From Porphyrobacter sp. SLTP (GTDB lineage Bacteria > Pseudomonadota > Alphaproteobacteria > Sphingomonadales > Sphingomonadaceae): a stretch of DNA of 64,000 bases. The notes beneath the pieces are model-generated. The model was not told the DNA's origin. It worked only from the letters and a program-made list of their open reading frames with translations, and made no database searches. This document shows, in pieces, positions 44,186 through 52,864 of the stretch (positions within the stretch are counted from its first letter, which is position 1; each line of letters begins with the position of its first letter). The stretch spans positions 279,730 to 343,729 of the forward strand of contig NZ_JAAALE010000001.1 of NCBI RefSeq assembly GCF_009905735.1, given 5' to 3'. Position numbers and translations under genes: made by a program.

Positions 44186-45775
44186 TCAATCCTGTAGAGC
44201 ATTGGCCTGTCGGGGACGGGCAATATCGAAGGCGACGGTCAGTCGCTCGCCTTGCGGGAAGGGGCGCGTACCATGCCACATGGTGGATGGGAACAGCACC
44301 AGACGCCCCGGTTTGGGTTCAATCACTTGGAGCGGCGCGAGGCCGGGCACAAGGTCACGCGCCTCGCCGAGCGAGAGCCAGCCGGCGTGATCATTCGTCC
44401 CCTCTTGCCCGCCAGCGCCCATCGTTTCGGGCAGCGCGAGGTACAGCGCCGAACTGAACCAGCCCTGCGGATGGACGTGATCGGTGTGGAACCCGGCGTT
44501 CTCCAGCCTGACCGACCACGATCCGGCGATCCGCACCGGAGCGCGGGTTGCGGGAAGGGTAGGGTGCCCGGCTTCGGGTGAGGGCAGTTGGGCGATATGC
44601 TGCGCGACGATGGCGAGCAGCCGCGCCTTGAGATCGCGGATCGGCGGCTCGATGCGCAGCAGGAGGTTGCCGTCGGTCTGCGTTCCGCCGCGCACCGACT
44701 GGTCGAGCGGGGCCGCCTTGGCATGATGCAACCCGCGCAGATGCGCGGCCAGGGCGGCGAGTTCTTCGGGCGTGAAGCCGATGTCATAGACCCCGACCAG
44801 TCGCGGATCGCTCTCAAGCCACTGCGCGCGGGCGTCGCCGGTCATGCGCCACGCCAGCGACAGATAGGGCCACAGCGCCAGGGCCCCGGGTTGGCTGACG
44901 CGGGGTTCAAGCAGCGCGGCCGCAGGGCCGGGCTGGTTGCGGCGGATCAGGTGGCGGGCGTGCATCCACGCCTCGTTCGGGTCCGCCGGCAGACCGGCGG
45001 CGGCAAAATGCGGATCAGCCGCGTCGGGCTGGCCGCTTTCCGACGCGATATGGCCGGTCATCAGGCTGAGCCAGCGTTGCGGTCCCAGCACCGCCTGCGC
45101 TTGTGAGGCAGCTGCGGCCGCGCGCGGGAGATCGCGGGCTTGCAGGGCGAGTGAGATGGCGAGGTGGTGCAGTTCGGGCGCGCGCGGATGGCGGGCCAGC
45201 GCCGCACCGAGGCTGGCGAGCGGGTCTTCGCCCATCTGCCCGCGCAAACCGGCAAGGCTGCGATGCCCGTCGAGCCACAGGGGGTTGGCGGACAGGACGC
45301 CGGACAGGAGCGCGATGCCGTCCTCTGCCCGTCCCTCGGCCAGCAGGGCGGCGGCATGGCCTAGCAGGATTCCCCCGTCCTTTGGCGCGAGCGGGGCGGC
45401 GGCGGCGAACAGGTCGGCGGCGGGCAGCCCGGCTTCGAGCGCGGTGCGCGCGTGCGAATGGGCGATCAAACCGTCCCGGGGGGCGAGGGTGGCTGCGGCA
45501 CGGAACGCTTCGTAGGCGGCGAGACTCTCCCCGCAGGCGCGGGCGGTGAGGCCGAGCAATTGCTGGGCCTGCGCATTGTCCGGGTGGCGCGCGGCGAGCT
45601 TGCGCGCGTGGGGCAGGAGCAGTTCGGGAAAATCCGCGTTGATGAGGGCAAGGCCTGCACCCAGCGCGGCAGCAGGGTCGGCCTGCGGGAATTGCGCAAT
45701 CCGGGCGAGGGCTTCGGCGTGCTGCAAAGTGACTGGTTCCCTGAAACGAAAATGGCGGGCCTTTCGGCCCGCCAT
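44186..45775 (-). CDS. TPR-like protein fused to a 2OG-Fe(II) oxygenase domain
   Basis: Up to 529 residues, no signal peptide. Residues 20-330 are helical repeats of TPR type (HARKLAARHPDNAQAQQLLG). The C-terminal part has WSVRLENAGFHTDHVHPQGW (HxHP), MWHGTRPFPQGERLTVAFDI (distal histidine and arginine), as in 39200-40882. The start is doubtful: ATG at 45773-45775 lies inside the stem of the terminator that follows the receptor and has no ribosome site. A TTG at 45725-45727, residue 17, follows AGGGA and may be the real start. The gene begins 23 bases after the receptor stop and probably depends on read-through. Confidence 0.78.
   Translation of the reverse strand: MAGRKARHFRFREPVTLQHAEALARIAQFPQADPAAALGAGLALINADFPELLLPHARKLAARHPDNAQAQQLLGLTARACGESLAAYEAFRAAATLAPRDGLIAHSHARTALEAGLPAADLFAAAAPLAPKDGGILLGHAAALLAEGRAEDGIALLSGVLSANPLWLDGHRSLAGLRGQMGEDPLASLGAALARHPRAPELHHLAISLALQARDLPRAAAAASQAQAVLGPQRWLSLMTGHIASESGQPDAADPHFAAAGLPADPNEAWMHARHLIRRNQPGPAAALLEPRVSQPGALALWPYLSLAWRMTGDARAQWLESDPRLVGVYDIGFTPEELAALAAHLRGLHHAKAAPLDQSVRGGTQTDGNLLLRIEPPIRDLKARLLAIVAQHIAQLPSPEAGHPTLPATRAPVRIAGSWSVRLENAGFHTDHVHPQGWFSSALYLALPETMGAGGQEGTNDHAGWLSLGEARDLVPGLAPLQVIEPKPGRLVLFPSTMWHGTRPFPQGERLTVAFDIARPRQANALQD
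45745..45775 (-). terminator. Intrinsic terminator/attenuator between the third receptor and its operon
   Basis: On the minus strand ATGGCGGGCC, loop GAAA, GGCCCGCCAT, then TTTCGTTT. The 10-bp stem is perfect, with a GNRA loop. It would reduce transcription of the downstream oxygenase and sulfotransferase genes relative to the receptor. Confidence 0.85.
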
Positions 45776-45798
45776 CTCGTGTCTAACGGTTCGGACGC

Positions 45799-48700
45799 TT
45801 AGAAATCAAGCGTCACGCCCGCGAACAGGTAACGACCCAGCGCATCATACTGCTGCGCATAGACGTTGCCGTTGCACGAACCCGCCGGGCAAGCCTGCGA
45901 GCCGGTCGTCGGCGGTGCCTTGTCGAGCACGTTGTTCGCACCGAGGACGAAGTTGAAGTTGTCCCCTGCAGCGAAGGTGAAGGTCAGGTCGAAGTAGTTG
46001 ACGGCGTCGAAGCCGGCAGCACCCGGACGGGCCACACCACCCGGAGCCGGACCAGTGCCGCTCGGGTTGTTGAGGTTGGTGTTCGGATCGACAGCGTCAA
46101 GCGAGACGCCATCGAAGTAACGCCAACGGACCGAGGCACCGAAGCCGTTGCGGAAGTTGAAGCCGAGACGGGCCTGGTGGCGCCACTCGGGGTTCGGCTG
46201 ACCGCAAACGTTACCGTACAGACCCACGCAATCGAAGGTCTGGTCGAGACCCGGAATGCTGACCCCCGTGTCGGTCACCAGCTCATCGAGGTAGGTGCCG
46301 AGGAAGTTGAAGGTCAGGGTGCCGAGATCGCCGATTTCGGTGCTGTAGTTGACCTGGGCGTCGATACCCGAAGTCGAGAAGCCACCGATGTTCTGCGTGA
46401 CGTTGGTCGTGAAACCAGCCGCCGAGCGCCACAGCGAGCCCGAGGGATCGCGGTTGATGAGGCCGCAGAAGAACGGATCAGCTGTCGACGTACAAGCCGC
46501 CAGGATGGTGTCCGAACCGATGCCGCCGATCGCCTGCGAAATGTCGATGTTGAAGTAATCGACGCTGGCGGTGAAGCCAGGCAGGAAGGTCGGGGTCAGC
46601 ACCACGCCGCCGGTGTAGGTATCGGCGACTTCAGGGTTGAGGCTGAGGTTACCACCAACGAAGCCGTTGTACTGGTCAGCCGGGTTCGGAGCGACGAACT
46701 GGCCAACGCTCAGGCCCTGGGCCAGACAGCCGGTGTTTGCGGCCGTGATGACGAAGCCAGCACAGGGATCCGACGAGCCGTCAAGCGCGACGAGGTTCGG
46801 AGCGAACAGATCCTGCACCGTCGGCGCACGGACCGCACGGTTGTAACCACCGCGGATGCGGATGTCGCGGGTCGGAGCGAACTCACCTTCGATCTTGTAG
46901 GTGTCGGTGTTCACGCCGGTGCTGTAATCCGAATAACGGTAACCGCCGGTGATGGTGAAGTCATACACCCAGCTGTCCTGCGCGATCGGGATACGGACTT
47001 CGGTGAAGAATTCCTTCACGTCGAAGCTGCCGCTGACCGGAAGGGTCGCCGCGCCCTGACCGGCAAGGTCGCCGGTGCTGAACGCCGAGTCCGAGCTGAA
47101 CTGGAGGCTTTCCTTGCGGTATTCCGCACCGAACACGACATCCACGCCCTGGTCGGACCAGGGAGTCTTGAGGCCGTATTCACCCAGCGAACCCGACAGG
47201 AACGCGTTGGCGACCTGCTGGCTCACGACGCCGCGCGAGAAGCCCGGAGTGGCGAGGTACTGGACCGATGCCTGCGACGGAGCAACAGTGCCCGGCGAGA
47301 AGATGTCCCACGGCACGCAGTTCGGATCCGAACCGTCGAGCGTCGAACGGCAGACGGGGGTACCGCCGGGGCCGGTCACGACATCGAGGGCACGGCCGAG
47401 ACGCGTGACCGAGAAATCGTTCAGGTAGGTCTGGGCGTAGTTGTTACGGCCATACTGGTAGAACGCATCATACGACCAAGCCGGCGACAGTTCACCCTTC
47501 ACACCGATGACGGCGCGATAGCTGACGTGCTGCAGGTCGTCCTGACGACCGCCACCTTCGACGTTGCGACGCAGGATCTGCGCGAAGGCACGGTTGTAGG
47601 TGGTGCCGGTCAGCGGATCGATGAAGTTGAACGGCGTGGTCGGCAGCAGGGGTTCACCCAGGCCGCGAGCGACACGGGCAGCGTTTTCGGCTGCGACGTT
47701 ACCGGTCACGGTGAAGGCATCACCCGGCAGCGGGCTGACGAGCAGGTTGCCAGCGTTGCAGAAGCTGGTGCGCTGACCAGCCGAGAGCAGCGGGTTGTCG
47801 CAGTTGATCGACAGGGTGTTACCGAAGTTACCCGACGGAGCGATCTGGGCGACCGTACGGTCGTCCATGAACATGAACTCCATGTACGGCTTGATCGCGC
47901 TCGAGATTTCGTAATCGGCGAACACACCGGCGGTGTAGCGTTCGTCGGGACGCTGGAAGTAGTTCAGCGGACCGAAGTTGTACGGCGTGAAGCCGGGGAG
48001 CAGGGTGCGGTTCGGGCCGAACTGCGCGGTGCTCGAAGTGAAATCAGCGCCGGTGCCGGTGTTGAAGAACACGGTGCCGGTGGCCGAGGTGGCCGAGCCG
48101 CCGCAGTTGTACGCGCGACCAAGGGTCGTCGTGGCAGCGGCAGTATTCGCCGAGAGCGAGCAAGCCGAGTAATCGCGACGAGCCTGAAGCACCGGATCGA
48201 TCTTGCGGTAGCCGGCATAGGCGGTGACGCGGCCGCGGCCATCGTCGAAGCTGCTGCCGAAGGCAACGGTACCATCGAAGGTGCCGCCATCGGTGACCAT
48301 GCCAGTCGGGTAGCCGAAGCCACGCGCATCATTCGCGCCGCGAATGTCGTTCGAGGAACGGTTGTTGTGGTTGTAAACGCCGTAGTTGAGGTTGACCTTG
48401 AAGCCTTCAAAGTCGGTGTCGAGCACGAAGTTCACAACGCCCGCGACAGCGTCAGCACCGTACACCGACGAAGCACCGCCGGTCAGCACATCGACGCGCT
48501 CAATCAGAGCGGCGGGGATGAAGTTGATGTCGGCAGCCGAAGTGCTGGGCGTGCCCGGCGCCATGCGGCGGCCGTTGATCAGAACCAGCGTACGCTCCGG
48601 CCCGAGACCGCGAAGGTCGAGGGTGGCGATACCGCTTGCGCCGTTGGCGATGTTACCGCCCTGAGCAGCGAACACCTGCGGCAGCGAGTTGATGAGGTCT

Positions 48701-48942
48701 TCCACGCGGGTCGTACCGGTGAGGGCGAATTCCTCGGCGGTCACGACGGTGACGGGGCTGGCCGATTCCAGGTTCGGCGAACGCAGACGGGTGCCGGTGA
48801 CGACAATGCCTTGGCCCGGCTCTTCAGCCTCTGCGGTGCTGTTCGTGGTAACGTCGGCATCCTGCGCATAGGCAGGAGCGGCGACTGTCAGGGCGATGAC
48901 GGCAGTTGCCGCACCAGCCTTGAGAAGCGCGTGCTTCTTCAT
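45799..48942 (-). CDS. TonB-dependent receptor (third), first gene of the oxygenase/sulfotransferase operon
   Basis: Outer-membrane importer of 1047 residues. Signal peptide (AGAATAVIALTVAAPAYAQ), acidic linker, plug domain (IVVTGTRLRSPNLESASPVT, LDLRGLGPERTLVLINGRRM, RVDVLTGGASSVYGADAVAG) and a barrel ending in YLFAGVTLDF. It resembles the second receptor in the plug and barrel blocks. ATG follows GAGGAAG. The five downstream genes on the same strand are tightly spaced, with a terminator hairpin as an attenuator after the receptor. This order implies that the receptor's cargo and the cytoplasmic modifying enzymes act in one pathway; the cargo is unknown. Confidence 0.93.
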   Translation of the reverse strand: MKKHALLKAGAATAVIALTVAAPAYAQDADVTTNSTAEAEEPGQGIVVTGTRLRSPNLESASPVTVVTAEEFALTGTTRVEDLINSLPQVFAAQGGNIANGASGIATLDLRGLGPERTLVLINGRRMAPGTPSTSAADINFIPAALIERVDVLTGGASSVYGADAVAGVVNFVLDTDFEGFKVNLNYGVYNHNNRSSNDIRGANDARGFGYPTGMVTDGGTFDGTVAFGSSFDDGRGRVTAYAGYRKIDPVLQARRDYSACSLSANTAAATTTLGRAYNCGGSATSATGTVFFNTGTGADFTSSTAQFGPNRTLLPGFTPYNFGPLNYFQRPDERYTAGVFADYEISSAIKPYMEFMFMDDRTVAQIAPSGNFGNTLSINCDNPLLSAGQRTSFCNAGNLLVSPLPGDAFTVTGNVAAENAARVARGLGEPLLPTTPFNFIDPLTGTTYNRAFAQILRRNVEGGGRQDDLQHVSYRAVIGVKGELSPAWSYDAFYQYGRNNYAQTYLNDFSVTRLGRALDVVTGPGGTPVCRSTLDGSDPNCVPWDIFSPGTVAPSQASVQYLATPGFSRGVVSQQVANAFLSGSLGEYGLKTPWSDQGVDVVFGAEYRKESLQFSSDSAFSTGDLAGQGAATLPVSGSFDVKEFFTEVRIPIAQDSWVYDFTITGGYRYSDYSTGVNTDTYKIEGEFAPTRDIRIRGGYNRAVRAPTVQDLFAPNLVALDGSSDPCAGFVITAANTGCLAQGLSVGQFVAPNPADQYNGFVGGNLSLNPEVADTYTGGVVLTPTFLPGFTASVDYFNIDISQAIGGIGSDTILAACTSTADPFFCGLINRDPSGSLWRSAAGFTTNVTQNIGGFSTSGIDAQVNYSTEIGDLGTLTFNFLGTYLDELVTDTGVSIPGLDQTFDCVGLYGNVCGQPNPEWRHQARLGFNFRNGFGASVRWRYFDGVSLDAVDPNTNLNNPSGTGPAPGGVARPGAAGFDAVNYFDLTFTFAAGDNFNFVLGANNVLDKAPPTTGSQACPAGSCNGNVYAQQYDALGRYLFAGVTLDF

Positions 48943-49289
48943 GGTGGTCTTCCTCCTCTAGGTTTGACCAAGTCAATTGACACTTCAAACGTCAAGGGCG
49001 CACGACAAAATGGAGCCGGGGCCCTCTCCGACCTGCCGAATGCTCCATGCCTTTGCGCAGTGCAAACGCAATTCGCCCGGACCCGCCCGCTTGCCCGCCG
49101 CGTGTTACGCATCTGCAACAGTTGGAAGTTAAGCGATCACGCGAGGGAGACCGGCATTCTGTCACTTTTGCCCGCTTGATTTGCGCGGGGGCCTTCAATA
49201 GGCGCATTGTGGTAAGCGAGTGGCGAAGCGAAACTGATTAAGCGCCGCGCGCCCGGCCCCTTCGCGGGGGCCTGCCAAAGGAGAGAGAC
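48943..49289. other. Divergent promoter region between the third receptor and the thiolase
   Basis: No gene is seen in these 347 bases. The receptor-proximal part has a cluster of TTGAC/GTCAA half-sites (48964-48995): TTGAC-CAA-GTCAA directly followed by TTGAC and, nine bases on, GTCAA. The middle is GC-rich without obvious structure. The thiolase ribosome site AAAGGAGAG ends the region. Confidence 0.55.
48964..48995. promoter_or_regulatory. Clustered TTGAC/GTCAA half-sites before the third receptor
   Basis: Half-sites lie at 48964-48968, 48972-48976, 48977-48981 and 48991-48995, alternating in orientation; GTCAATTGAC (48972-48981) is a perfect palindrome. They begin 22 bases upstream of the receptor start and so fall in its promoter or leader. 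Confidence 0.42.
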
Positions 49290-50459
49290 ATGACCACAGC
49301 CTATATTGTCGAAGCCGTCCGCACCGCCGGTGGACGCCGCGGCGGGCGTTTGGCCGGGGTGCACCCGGTTGACCTGCTGGCAAAATCATTGGACGCGATC
49401 GTTGAGCGCAGCGGGATTGATCCGGCCGCCATCGATGACGTCGTCACCGGGTGCGTGTCTCAGGCGGGCGAACAGGCGATGCAGGTCGGCCGCATGGGTG
49501 TGCTCGCCTCGAAGCTGCTCCCGCAATCGACCCCGGCGGTGACAATTGACCGCCAGTGCGGTTCCTCACAGCAGGCGATCCAGTTTGCCGCGCAGGCGGT
49601 GATGAGCGGAACGCAGGACGTGGTGATCGCGAGCGGCGTCGAAAGCATGACCCGCGTGCCGATGGGCTCCAACGTCACGCTGCACATGAAGGAAGGCCTC
49701 TACAGCAAGGCCGCGGGCCTTGAGGAAAAGTTCCCCGGCATCAACTTCAGCCAGTTCGTCGGCGCCGAGATGATCGTCAAGAAGCATGGCTTCACCAAGG
49801 ACGATCTCGACCGGTTTGCCTTCAGCAGCCACCAGAAGGCCATCGCCGCGACAAAGGCTGGCGCGTTCGAGCGTGAGATCGTCGTCATCGAGGTCGAGAC
49901 CGCTGAAGGCACCCAGTTCCACGCCATCGACGAAGGCATCCGCTTCGACGCGACGCTGGAAGGCATCGCGGGCGTGAAGCTGATCAGCCCCGATGGTGCG
50001 CTGACGGCAGCATCGGCGAGCCAGATTTGCGACGGTTCCTCGGCAGTGCTGGTGGTGTCCGAAGCGGCGCTGAAGGCGCATGGCCTCACCCCGCTGGCCC
50101 GCATCCACAACCTGACCGTGACGGCGGGCGATCCGGTGATCATGCTCGAAGAACCGCTGTTCGCGACCGACAAGGCGCTCCAGCGCGCCGGCCTGACCAT
50201 TGACGACATCGACCTGTTCGAAGTCAACGAGGCCTTCGCCAGCGTCCCGCTCGCCTGGCTGAAGCACACCGGCGCCGATCCGGCCAAGCTCAACGTCAAC
50301 GGCGGCGCGATTGCGCTGGGCCACCCGCTGGGTGCGAGCGGCACCAAGCTGATGGCGACGCTGGTTCACGCCCTGCGCGCGCAGGGCAAGAAGTACGGCC
50401 TCCAGACGATGTGCGAAGGCGGCGGCGTCGCCAACGTCACGATCATCGAGGCGCTTTGA
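49290..50459 (+). CDS. Acetyl-CoA C-acyltransferase (thiolase)
   Basis: Cytoplasmic thiolase that cleaves 3-ketoacyl-CoA in fatty-acid or similar acyl-CoA degradation. The 389-residue product has the nucleophile Cys90 in DRQCGSSQQ, the block VNEAFASVP, the catalytic histidine in ALGHPLGASG and the second cysteine in MCEGGGVAN, all in expected places. The start follows AAAGGAGAGAG. It is followed by a short-chain dehydrogenase, an enoyl-CoA hydratase and a MarR regulator on the same strand, so a degradative rather than biosynthetic role is likely. Confidence 0.93.
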   Translation: MTTAYIVEAVRTAGGRRGGRLAGVHPVDLLAKSLDAIVERSGIDPAAIDDVVTGCVSQAGEQAMQVGRMGVLASKLLPQSTPAVTIDRQCGSSQQAIQFAAQAVMSGTQDVVIASGVESMTRVPMGSNVTLHMKEGLYSKAAGLEEKFPGINFSQFVGAEMIVKKHGFTKDDLDRFAFSSHQKAIAATKAGAFEREIVVIEVETAEGTQFHAIDEGIRFDATLEGIAGVKLISPDGALTAASASQICDGSSAVLVVSEAALKAHGLTPLARIHNLTVTAGDPVIMLEEPLFATDKALQRAGLTIDDIDLFEVNEAFASVPLAWLKHTGADPAKLNVNGGAIALGHPLGASGTKLMATLVHALRAQGKKYGLQTMCEGGGVANVTIIEAL

Positions 50460-50466
50460 CTTTTTT

Positions 50467-50531
50467 GTGAGTCCCCGCGACGGCGGGGACCTCGTGCCAA
50501 TCCGACTGACGCCCCCGCTTGCGCGGGGGCG
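50467..50531. repeat. REP-like double hairpin, copy 1
   Basis: GTCCCCGC/GCGGGGAC (50471-50478, 50483-50490) is followed by a second stem CGCCCCCGC/GCGGGGGCG (50510-50518, 50523-50531). The layout and the sequence TGAGTCCCCGC ... GCGGGGACCTCG recur at 51345-51419. It fills the gap between thiolase and dehydrogenase genes. Confidence 0.75.
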
Positions 50532-50552
50532 CGCAACAAGAGGAATGTGAGA

Positions 50553-51338
50553 ATGGAAGTTTCAGCCAACACCCCCGCCGTCGTCACCGGCGGCGCCTCG
50601 GGCCTCGGTGCCGCCACCGCCCGTGCGCTGGCCGCCAAGGGCGCGAAGGTCGCGATCTTCGACATGAACGAGGAAAAGGGCGAAGCCCTCGCTGCCGAAA
50701 TCGGCGGCGTGTTCTGCAAGGTCAATGTGACCAGCGATGAAGACGTGGATGCCGGTTTCGCCAAGGCCCGCGCCGCCCATGGTCAGGAGCGTATCCTCGT
50801 CAACTGCGCCGGGATCGGCAACGCGATCAAGACCGCCAGCCGCTCCAAGGAAGATGGCTCGATCAAGCACTTCCCCATCAGCGCGTTCGATTTTGTCATT
50901 CAGGTGAACCTGATCGGCACCTTCCGCTGCATCGCCAAGTCGGCCGCCGGCATGATGACGCTCGATCCGCTCGACGAATTCGGTGAGCGCGGCGCGATCG
51001 TCAACACCGCCTCCGTGGCGGGCGAGGACGGCCAGATCGGCCAGGCCGCGTACTCGGCGTCGAAGGCTGGCGTAATCGGCATGACTCTGCCCATCGCGCG
51101 TGACCTCATGAACGAAGGTATCCGCGTCAACACCATCCTGCCGGGCATCTTCGACACCCCGCTGCTCGCCGCCGCGCCGCAGAACGTGCGCGATGCGCTG
51201 GCCGCATCGGTGCCGTTCCCCAAGCGCCTCGGCATGCCGGTGGAATATGCCAAGCTCGCCATGACCATGATCGAAACCGGCTATTTCAACGGCGAAGACG
51301 TGCGCCTCGACGGCGCGATCCGCATGGCGCCGCGCTGA
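50553..51338 (+). CDS. SDR family dehydrogenase (3-hydroxyacyl-CoA dehydrogenase type II-like)
   Basis: NAD-dependent short-chain dehydrogenase of 261 residues, cytoplasmic. It has the nucleotide motif GGASGLG (12-18), the NAG-type segment NCAGIG, and the catalytic pair Tyr167/Lys171 in AAYSASKAG, followed by RVNTILPGIFDTPLL. The C-terminus and the length match the HSD17B10/3-hydroxyacyl-CoA dehydrogenase II group, which fits oxidation of the 3-hydroxyacyl-CoA made by the hydratase encoded downstream. ATG at 50553 follows GAGGA; a GTG six bases earlier is also open. Confidence 0.9.
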   Translation: MEVSANTPAVVTGGASGLGAATARALAAKGAKVAIFDMNEEKGEALAAEIGGVFCKVNVTSDEDVDAGFAKARAAHGQERILVNCAGIGNAIKTASRSKEDGSIKHFPISAFDFVIQVNLIGTFRCIAKSAAGMMTLDPLDEFGERGAIVNTASVAGEDGQIGQAAYSASKAGVIGMTLPIARDLMNEGIRVNTILPGIFDTPLLAAAPQNVRDALAASVPFPKRLGMPVEYAKLAMTMIETGYFNGEDVRLDGAIRMAPR

Positions 51339-51344
51339 TCCGGT

Positions 51345-51419
51345 GTGAGTCCCCGCGCAGGCGGGGACCTCGGGTGTCGTTGTGCCAAGCCTGACGAGGC
51401 CCCCCGCCTGCGCGCGGGT
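51345..51419. repeat. REP-like double hairpin, copy 2
   Basis: TGAGTCCCCGC, loop, GCGGGGACCTCG (51346-51371) and a second G/C stem (CCCGC/GCGCGGG, to 51417) with a TGCCAA.CC.GAC spacer as in copy 1. Together with copy 1 it brackets the dehydrogenase gene. Confidence 0.7.
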
Positions 51420-51434
51420 GCACTGTGAAAGGAA

Positions 51435-51463
51435 AGCCCTCGCTTTTGCGGGGGTTTTCTTTT
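51435..51463 (+). terminator. Terminator after the dehydrogenase
   Basis: CCCTCGC (51437-51443), loop TTTT, GCGGGGG (51448-51454), then TTTTCTTTT. It would separate thiolase/dehydrogenase transcription from the hydratase gene. Confidence 0.7.
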
Positions 51464-51510
51464 GTCCGCAGCGTGGCATCACAGGCAGCATATCAGGAGA
51501 GGGATTTCGC

Positions 51511-52383
51511 ATGACCGAGTACACCCAGATCATCGTCAGCAAGGCCGATGGCATCGCCACCATTACCCTCAACCGCCCGGAGAAGATGAACGCCTACACC
51601 CGCACGATGGGTGAGGAGATTATCGCCGCGATGGATGATATCGACGCGGATGATGCGGTGCGGGCGGTGATCTTCACTGGCAGCGGCGAACGGGCGTTCT
51701 GTGCTGGCGCTGACCTCACGCCTGAAGGCGGGGGGCAGGTGTTTTCCGATCCGACGCAGGTCGACGACCTGTCCGATGCCCGCGTGCGCGATGGTGGGGG
51801 ATTGCTGACGCTCAGGCTGTTTGAATCCAAGAAGCCGCTGATCTCCGCCTGCAACGGCGTTGCGGTGGGCGTGGGGGCGACGATGCAGCTCGCGATGGAC
51901 ATCCGCCTTGCCAGCAGCACGGCGCGTTACGGTTTCGTGTTCGCGCGGCGCGGGATCGTCCCCGAAGCCGCGTCGAGCTGGTTCCTGCCGCGGCTTGTCG
52001 GCATCGCGCAGGCGCTGGAGTGGTGCTACACTGGCCGCATCTTTGATGCCGAGGAAGCCAAGTCGGGCGGTCTCGTGCGATCCATCCACGCACCCGCCGA
52101 TCTGCTGCCTGCCGCCCAAGCGCTCGCCCGCGAGATTGCCGACAACACCTCTTCGATTTCGGTGGCCATGACGCGGGCGATGATGTGGCGGCTGTCCAGC
52201 GCCGATCACCCGATGGAAGCGCACAAGATCGATAGCCGCGCGATCTATCGCCTCAGCCGCGGCGGTGACGCCAAGGAGGGGATCGCCAGCTTCCTTGAAA
52301 AGCGCGCACCCAGCTATCCCGGCAAGGTCAGCGCCGACATGCCTGATTTCTACCCGTGGTGGGATGCGCGCCCCTATGAATGA
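51511..52383 (+). CDS. Crotonase/enoyl-CoA hydratase family protein
   Basis: Cytoplasmic acyl-CoA enzyme of 290 residues. It has the crotonase opening IATITLNRPEKMNAYT, the oxyanion block RAFCAGADLTPEGGG, CNGVAVGVGATMQLAMDIRLA and RRGIVPEAASSWFLPRLVG. This form with PEAASSWFLP is frequent in bacterial crotonases near acyl-CoA degradation genes. ATG at 51511 follows AGGAGAGG; a longer frame upstream reads through the terminator and is rejected. Its end overlaps the MarR gene by eight bases. Confidence 0.92.
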   Translation: MTEYTQIIVSKADGIATITLNRPEKMNAYTRTMGEEIIAAMDDIDADDAVRAVIFTGSGERAFCAGADLTPEGGGQVFSDPTQVDDLSDARVRDGGGLLTLRLFESKKPLISACNGVAVGVGATMQLAMDIRLASSTARYGFVFARRGIVPEAASSWFLPRLVGIAQALEWCYTGRIFDAEEAKSGGLVRSIHAPADLLPAAQALAREIADNTSSISVAMTRAMMWRLSSADHPMEAHKIDSRAIYRLSRGGDAKEGIASFLEKRAPSYPGKVSADMPDFYPWWDARPYE

Positions 52384-52864
52384 TGAGGCCGGCGAGGGGG
52401 CCGGCAATCTGGCCGGATTCCTGCCGTACCAGCTTTCGGTCGCGTCAAACGCGGTCAGCAGCCTGATTGCCGAGCGGTATCGCAAGCGCTTCGGGCTGAA
52501 GATCCCCGAATGGCGGGTGATGGCGGTGCTAGGCGATGCGGGCCAGATGACCCAGCGCGCCCTGACCGCCGCGACCGTGATGGACAAGGTTGCGGTCAAC
52601 CGCGCGGTCAAGGTGCTGGAAGAGCGCGGGCTGATCGCGCGCGTGCCCAATCCCGAGGATGGCCGCTCGCACCTCTTGGCGCTGACGGGTGAGGGGCGGG
52701 CGATCCATGCCGAAGTGATGCCACTCGCCCGCGCGACCGAGCGTGAGCTGCTGGCCGATCTGGCGCCGGGCGAGGAGGAGGCGCTGCGCCGCCTGCTTGC
52801 GGGCCTGCGCGCGCGCGCCATGCGACTTGCGCGCCATACGGGTGAAGGGCCGGAGCAGGGATAA
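52376..52864 (+). CDS. MarR family transcription regulator
   Basis: Winged-helix repressor of 162 residues. It shows LPYQLSVASNAVSSLIAERY, the DNA-binding stretch MTQRALTAATVMDKVAVNRAVKVLEERGLIAR (about 57-90) and the wing NPEDGRSHLLALT. It starts inside the last codons of the hydratase (ATGAATGA), so it is made with it and probably controls the acyl-CoA cluster in response to a CoA ester or free acid. The stop codon lies in the loop of the following hairpin. Confidence 0.92.
   Translation: MNDEAGEGAGNLAGFLPYQLSVASNAVSSLIAERYRKRFGLKIPEWRVMAVLGDAGQMTQRALTAATVMDKVAVNRAVKVLEERGLIARVPNPEDGRSHLLALTGEGRAIHAEVMPLARATERELLADLAPGEEEALRRLLAGLRARAMRLARHTGEGPEQG

Noticed and set aside
29654..48942. Genomic island or prophage carrying the receptor clusters
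   Set aside because: No integrase, transposase, tRNA attachment site or abrupt composition change was visible.
46177..49179. A 1000-codon plus-strand frame opposite the third receptor
   Set aside because: Same cause; it also runs through the promoter region and has no recognisable protein features.
51382..51510. Upstream extension of the enoyl-CoA hydratase
   Set aside because: It reads through the REP-like repeat and the terminator; the ATG at 51511 has a strong ribosome site and starts the family sequence.
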